9,610 bases of DNA from an uncultured Anaerolineales bacterium. GTDB lineage: Bacteria > Chloroflexota > Anaerolineae > Anaerolineales > UBA11657. The notes beneath the pieces are model-generated. The model had not been told where the DNA came from. It did not search any database and worked only from the letters and a program-made list of their open reading frames with translations. The position numbers were made by a program, and so were the translations under genes. Positions 6,591 to 9,610 of this stretch are shown piece by piece. How positions within the stretch are numbered: the stretch's first letter is position 1; each line of letters opens with the position of its first letter. The DNA lies in the NCBI GenBank assembly GCA_913040765.1, contig CAJWIA010000041.1, forward strand, positions 1 through 9,610, given 5' to 3'.

Positions 6591-7556
6591 GTGGGCACTA
6601 AGATTATTATGGATGTAGATACAGGTACAGATGATGCGGTAGCTATTATGACAGCAGCATTATCTCCTGACATTGATTTGTTAGGTATCACCACAGTTAA
6701 TGGCAACTGTCCAGTAGAGATATGTACAGAGAATACTCTCAGGGTTGTTGACCATATAGGTGGAAAAACTCCGGTCTATCATGGTTGTAGCTTACCTTTG
6801 TCTGCTACTTTAACTCCTGGTAGAAAACCAAACATACCTGCTATAGAACCACACTCGATACATGGTCATTATCTCGACTTACCTGCTGCCAGTTCAGAAA
6901 AGCAAGGTGTTACTGCAGTTGAGTGGCTGATTAATACTTACCTGGAGTCGGATGGCGATATAAGCTTGGTGCCAGTGGGTCCACTAACAAATATTGCGAT
7001 GGCGATACGACAGGCGCCTGAAATACTGGACAAGATCCCAGAGATAGTAATCATGGGTGGAGGGCATCATGTTGCAAATTGCACTTCATCTGCGGAATTT
7101 AACATCTGGGTCGATCCTGAAGCAGCCCGCGTTGTCATGAATTGTGGTCGTCCGATTAGATTGGTAACACTTGATGCAACACATGAAGCATTGTTTACTC
7201 TGGAAACATGTGACGCTTTGAAAAAAATAGGCACTCCCGCCGCAATTTGTGCTGCCGCTTTTGCTGAGGTTCGTATTTCTGCTTACGATAAGGTGCAACC
7301 GATGGCATCGGCTGGAAGTGCTCCTATCCATGATGCCTTGGCAGTCTGTGCGATTATTAAGCCCGAAGTAATATCGACCGTATATGCACATGTAGATGTA
7401 GAGACTATGGGAGAGTTAACGGATGGTCGTACAGTAGTTGATATAGATCGATCTGGCGACCGAGGTCGGCGACCTCCAAATGCACATGTTGCATTACATG
7501 CAGACGAAGAGCTGTTTGTTGAAATGATGTTAGATATTTTATCTAATGAGATCTAA
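6591..7556 (+). CDS. Inosine-uridine-type nucleoside hydrolase NH-2
   Basis: From GTG 6591 the protein has 321 residues, normal for the IUNH family, which splits nucleosides into base and ribose. The signature IIMDVDTGTDDAVAIM holds the calcium and ribose aspartates (D8, D10, D14, D15). VPVGPLTNIA, IVIMGGG and SAEFNIWVDPEAA (E169, N171) follow. The catalytic-type HD pair is intact as H247-D248 in APIHDALAV, unlike NH-1. The loop normally reading HGxDGLG is HGHYLDLP here, so the base pocket differs from the classic inosine/uridine enzyme and the substrate may be another nucleoside. It opens the rightward string behind a strong SD, with the BtpA-like gene 71 nt downstream. The poor match to NH-1 suggests two separately acquired specificities and not a recent duplication (inferred). 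Confidence 0.92.
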   Translation: MGTKIIMDVDTGTDDAVAIMTAALSPDIDLLGITTVNGNCPVEICTENTLRVVDHIGGKTPVYHGCSLPLSATLTPGRKPNIPAIEPHSIHGHYLDLPAASSEKQGVTAVEWLINTYLESDGDISLVPVGPLTNIAMAIRQAPEILDKIPEIVIMGGGHHVANCTSSAEFNIWVDPEAARVVMNCGRPIRLVTLDATHEALFTLETCDALKKIGTPAAICAAAFAEVRISAYDKVQPMASAGSAPIHDALAVCAIIKPEVISTVYAHVDVETMGELTDGRTVVDIDRSGDRGRRPPNAHVALHADEELFVEMMLDILSNEI

Positions 7557-7580
7557 ATATCCACGTTTATGTTTATTGCG

Positions 7581-7594
7581 AATCTATATAGATT
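7581..7594. repeat. Perfect 14-bp palindrome in the NH-2/BtpA-like gap
   Basis: AATCTATATAGATT is a perfect inverted repeat, 34 nt before the start of the BtpA-like gene. It lacks a spacer, G+C-rich stem or following T-run, so it is not a terminator. A dimeric regulator site or a mild mRNA processing structure would fit, but an AT-rich palindrome of this size can also arise by chance. Confidence 0.4.
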
Positions 7595-7627
7595 TACAAA
7601 AGTAAGTTTTGGAGGCAATGTTGTATT

Positions 7628-8476
7628 ATGAGTAATAAAGATAAGAATAGTAGGGTGCGTGTCAGAGGTGAAAGCCAGATTAACCCCGGCATATTTACTG
7701 GCAAGAAATTGGTGTATGGGATGATACATCTGCTGCCACTTCCAGGAACTCCATTTTATGAGTCTGGCAATGTAGAAAAGTCACTTGAAAAAGCTATTGC
7801 TGATGTAAAAGCACTAATTGCCGGAGGTGCTGATGGTTGTGTTGTTCAGACTATTGACCAAATCTACCCAGTGGGTCAAGATGTGGATCCTGCTAGACTC
7901 GCTGCGTTTGCCATCATAGTGAAAGCAGTAAAAGAGCACAGTCATAAAGATTTTCACGTAGGTGTACAAATCCTATGGAACGCATTGGAGGCATCTTTAG
8001 CTGTAGCAAAAACATGTGGAGGCGTGTTTGTTCGGTCTAATGCGCTTGTAGGATCTACTATGACTGCTGCTGGTGTGGCTGAATCAGATCCGATTAGTCT
8101 CACCGAATACAGAAATAAAATTGATGCACACGATGTTTCATTGTTAGCGGAAATTGAGAGTATGCATTTTAGTTGGTTGAACGGTAAACCACTTATTGAC
8201 GTGGCAGCTGAGGCCATTAGAGTTGGTACAAATGGTGTAGAGATAGCTCATCCTGAAGAGGACGTCTGTTTGTCTATGATTTCTCAGTTAAAAGATAAGT
8301 ATCCAGAATTACCGGTAATTATAGGTGGTCATACCAATCACGAGAATGCTGCCAGAATCTTGTCCAAGGCTGATGGGGCACTTGTTGGATCATGTTTTGA
8401 ACCCCAAGGTTGGGGTTCAAATGTAGACGAAAGCAAGGTGGCTGAATACGTTGATATAGTTCGTAATATTAGTTAA
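7628..8476 (+). CDS. BtpA/SgcQ-family TIM-barrel protein
   Basis: This 282-residue protein matches the BtpA/SgcQ family in length and motifs. After a polar leader of about 25 residues come VYGMIHLLPLPGTPFYES (29-46), a loop ALIAGGADGCVVQTID (62-77), VGVQILWNALEASLAVAK (111-128), GVFVRSN (132-138), LLAEIESMH (172-180) and a phosphate-site-like end, VIIGGHTNHENAARI followed by ADGALVGSCFE (230-258). The family name comes from a cyanobacterial protein linked to photosystem I stability. SgcQ of E. coli lies in a sugar-uptake cluster and its reaction is not established. The GG-plus-ADG...VGS ending suggests a sugar-phosphate or nucleotide ligand (inferred). GGAGG at 7611-7615 precedes the ATG by 12 nt; an ATG at 7618 hits a stop within six codons and is rejected. 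Its place between a nucleoside hydrolase and a transporter ties it to ribosyl metabolism. Confidence 0.85.
   Translation: MSNKDKNSRVRVRGESQINPGIFTGKKLVYGMIHLLPLPGTPFYESGNVEKSLEKAIADVKALIAGGADGCVVQTIDQIYPVGQDVDPARLAAFAIIVKAVKEHSHKDFHVGVQILWNALEASLAVAKTCGGVFVRSNALVGSTMTAAGVAESDPISLTEYRNKIDAHDVSLLAEIESMHFSWLNGKPLIDVAAEAIRVGTNGVEIAHPEEDVCLSMISQLKDKYPELPVIIGGHTNHENAARILSKADGALVGSCFEPQGWGSNVDESKVAEYVDIVRNIS
8396..8421. repeat. Near-perfect hairpin inside the BtpA-like gene
   Basis: Two 12-nt arms, TTTGAACCCCAA (8396-8407) and TTGGGGTTCAAA (8410-8421), are exact reverse complements separated by GG. They encode residues from F257 across the loop EPQGWGSN. In RNA this would form a stable stem with a tight loop about 55 nt before the stop codon. 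No T-run follows, so it is not an intrinsic terminator. Frame and protein motif are undisturbed. Confidence 0.6.
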
Positions 8477-8557
8477 TCAAATTTAGATTGGGCGGTGCTT
8501 GTACTTCAAGAATATAGTTTGTGTTCGTGCAAAAATCGCTAGTGTAAGAGGGTTGGT

Positions 8558-8974
8558 ATGGATGTAACTATAGTTCTAGCTTTAGTAGCAATGATTGGTA
8601 TGGGGATTAATGGTTTTGGTAACAAGCTAGGTGCTGCGCAAGGGGTGTATGCACCACCGTTTTTACTTATTATTAATATAATGTACTGCGTTGCTGCGTT
8701 GGTGCTTCATGCTGTACAGAAACAAACATTTACTATATCGTCGAAGATGATCGGTCTAGCTTTATTAGTGGGCTTATGCGGCTCTATCAGTTATGTGAGC
8801 ATGTTTACTGCATTTAAGTTGGGCGGAGAAGGTAGCATACTGTTTCCAATCAGAGGTCTATCGGTTGTGGTTGCTGTTGTCCTATCCATACTCTTCTTTA
8901 AGGAGCCAGTGACTCTCAATCGTCTATTAGGATTAACTCTAGGTGCTAGTGCTATACTGATTTTGTCACGCTGA
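8558..8974 (+). CDS. Half-size EamA/DMT-family membrane transporter
   Basis: A 138-residue inner-membrane protein with five predicted transmembrane helices at about 3-21, 34-53, 64-84, 94-114 and 119-137. The layout matches one EamA repeat of the drug/metabolite transporter superfamily, including the turn SILFPIRGLSVVVAVVLSILFFKEPVT (93-119) that usually reads like P....L......ExxT. Full-length members have two such repeats and ten helices, so this one probably works as a homodimer, in the manner of small multidrug-resistance proteins, or pairs with another half. Both ends look intact, with AAGAGGG (8546-8552) five nt before the ATG and a stop right after the last helix, so it is a natural half protein and not a truncation. 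In this string it likely moves a nucleoside, base or sugar; direction and substrate cannot be read from sequence. Confidence 0.82.
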   Translation: MDVTIVLALVAMIGMGINGFGNKLGAAQGVYAPPFLLIINIMYCVAALVLHAVQKQTFTISSKMIGLALLVGLCGSISYVSMFTAFKLGGEGSILFPIRGLSVVVAVVLSILFFKEPVTLNRLLGLTLGASAILILSR

Positions 8975-9017
8975 CCAACGGTTTGTTGAGTGACGAAACT
9001 AAGCACGTAATGCTACT

Positions 9018-9021
9018 GAGG
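9018..9021 (+). promoter_or_regulatory. Ribosome binding site that sets the GTG start of TrpF-like B
   Basis: GAGG lies seven nt before GTG at 9029. An in-frame TGA sits directly upstream at 9026-9028, so no earlier start is possible. The resulting N-terminus (MKIQIY) matches copy A. Confidence 0.65.
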
Positions 9022-9028
9022 TAATTGA

Positions 9029-9610
9029 GTGAAGATACAGATATATAGTCACAAGACACGTGAGGATGTCACTACTAGTGTTGACCTAGGAGTAGATTTT
9101 ATTGGTGTTGCTACTGGCGAACTTGGCCGGCTTCCTGACGAAGTGTCGCATGCTATGTGTAGAAGTATCTTTTCAGCTATACCAACGGAATCTCACGTTA
9201 GTAAGGTCGCTCTTACAGTGGCTAGTGAGCTTGATGAGATTGTGGAAACAGTTGCTATGACCAGGCCGGATGTAATACATCTTTCTGGTGATATTAGCTC
9301 TATGTCTGTACAAAACGTAGCAGAATTACGGAGTGCAGTACCAGGCACAAAGATCATGCAAGCCATTCCAGTGAGTGATGATACTTCAATTGATCTGGCT
9401 TTAGAATACCAATGTGTATCCGATTATGTTATTTTGGATACTGCAATAGAATCATATACTGGTATTGGTGCTACTGGTAGTACGCATGATTGGAATGTAA
9501 GTCGTAAGATTGTAGCTGCCGTAAATATACCTGTAATATTGGCAGGAGGACTAAGCCCAGCAAACGTAGCTGATGCTATCAACCTGGTTAGGCCTTGGTG
9601 CGTAGATTCG
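9029..9610 (+). CDS. TrpF-like (beta/alpha)8-barrel protein B, lacking the catalytic cysteine; 3' end cut by window edge
   Basis: GTG 9029 opens a frame of 194 codons reaching the last base with no stop; about 30 residues should be missing by comparison with copy A. It aligns with copy A nearly without gaps: MKIQIY, DLGVDFIG, PDVIHLSGD, AIPVSDDTSIDLA, SDYVILDT (D137), IGATGSTHDWNVSRKIV, PVILAGGLSPANV and VRPWCVDS. As in A, beta-strand 1 has IQIYS where phosphoribosylanthranilate isomerase has KICG, so the catalytic Cys is Tyr, while the LDT aspartate and LAGGL phosphate loop remain. Shared loss in two diverged copies shows a stable family trait, not decay. It is the fourth gene of the rightward string, 54 nt after the transporter. 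The function is unknown; action on a phosphorylated ribose derivative is inferred from fold and neighbours. Confidence 0.82.
   Translation, partial: MKIQIYSHKTREDVTTSVDLGVDFIGVATGELGRLPDEVSHAMCRSIFSAIPTESHVSKVALTVASELDEIVETVAMTRPDVIHLSGDISSMSVQNVAELRSAVPGTKIMQAIPVSDDTSIDLALEYQCVSDYVILDTAIESYTGIGATGSTHDWNVSRKIVAAVNIPVILAGGLSPANVADAINLVRPWCVDS

Noticed and set aside
8396..8421. Intrinsic terminator
   Set aside because: The stem is strong but lies inside an intact reading frame and is not followed by a T-run.
1..9610. Insertion sequence, CRISPR array, prophage or tRNA-linked integration site
   Set aside because: No transposase or integrase motif, no spaced direct repeats, and no tRNA-like cloverleaf was seen on either strand by reading.

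Overview
This window is a compact, moderately AT-rich stretch of bacterial accessory or catabolic DNA. It holds ten protein-coding genes, two of them cut by the window edges, arranged as two divergent operon-like gene strings around a 245-bp intergenic region (6346-6590). Gene spacing is short, some starts are GTG, and several starts have clear AGGAG-type ribosome binding sites, so the host is a bacterium. The phylum cannot be fixed from sequence alone. The mix of amidohydrolase, M20, nucleoside hydrolase and M29-like genes would suit a free-living heterotroph such as a marine Chloroflexota/SAR202-type lineage, but that is a guess. No rRNA, tRNA, CRISPR array, transposase or phage gene was found.

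Leftward string, in transcription order from 6345 to 1: a TrpF-like (beta/alpha)8-barrel protein (A); a PfkB-family sugar or nucleoside kinase that overlaps it by an ATGA; an inosine-uridine-type nucleoside hydrolase (NH-1); an M20 metallopeptidase/amidase; an MtaD/TrzA-type amidohydrolase (deaminase family); and an M29/AmpS-like (COG2309, also resembling NicX) metalloenzyme that runs off the left edge.

Rightward string, from 6591 to 9610: a second, different nucleoside hydrolase (NH-2); a BtpA/SgcQ-family TIM-barrel protein; a half-size, five-helix EamA/DMT membrane protein; and a second TrpF-like protein (B) cut by the right edge.

The gene set points to uptake and breakdown of nucleosides or related N-ribosyl compounds. 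The amidohydrolase would deaminate the base, the two nucleoside hydrolases would release the sugar, PfkB would phosphorylate sugar or nucleoside, the EamA protein would carry substrate or product, and M20/M29 would open or trim the remaining amide, amino-acid or heterocycle part. This scheme is inferred from family membership.

The most unusual element is the pair of TrpF-like proteins. They are clearly homologous to each other, and both keep the TrpF-like LDT aspartate and LAGGL loop. Both carry IQIY where true phosphoribosylanthranilate isomerase has its KICG catalytic cysteine. They sit beside nucleoside hydrolases and a sugar kinase, with no tryptophan genes in the window. They are therefore probably not TrpF but an undescribed barrel enzyme acting on a ribosyl or ribose-phosphate compound, and each divergent arm has one copy plus one nucleoside hydrolase.
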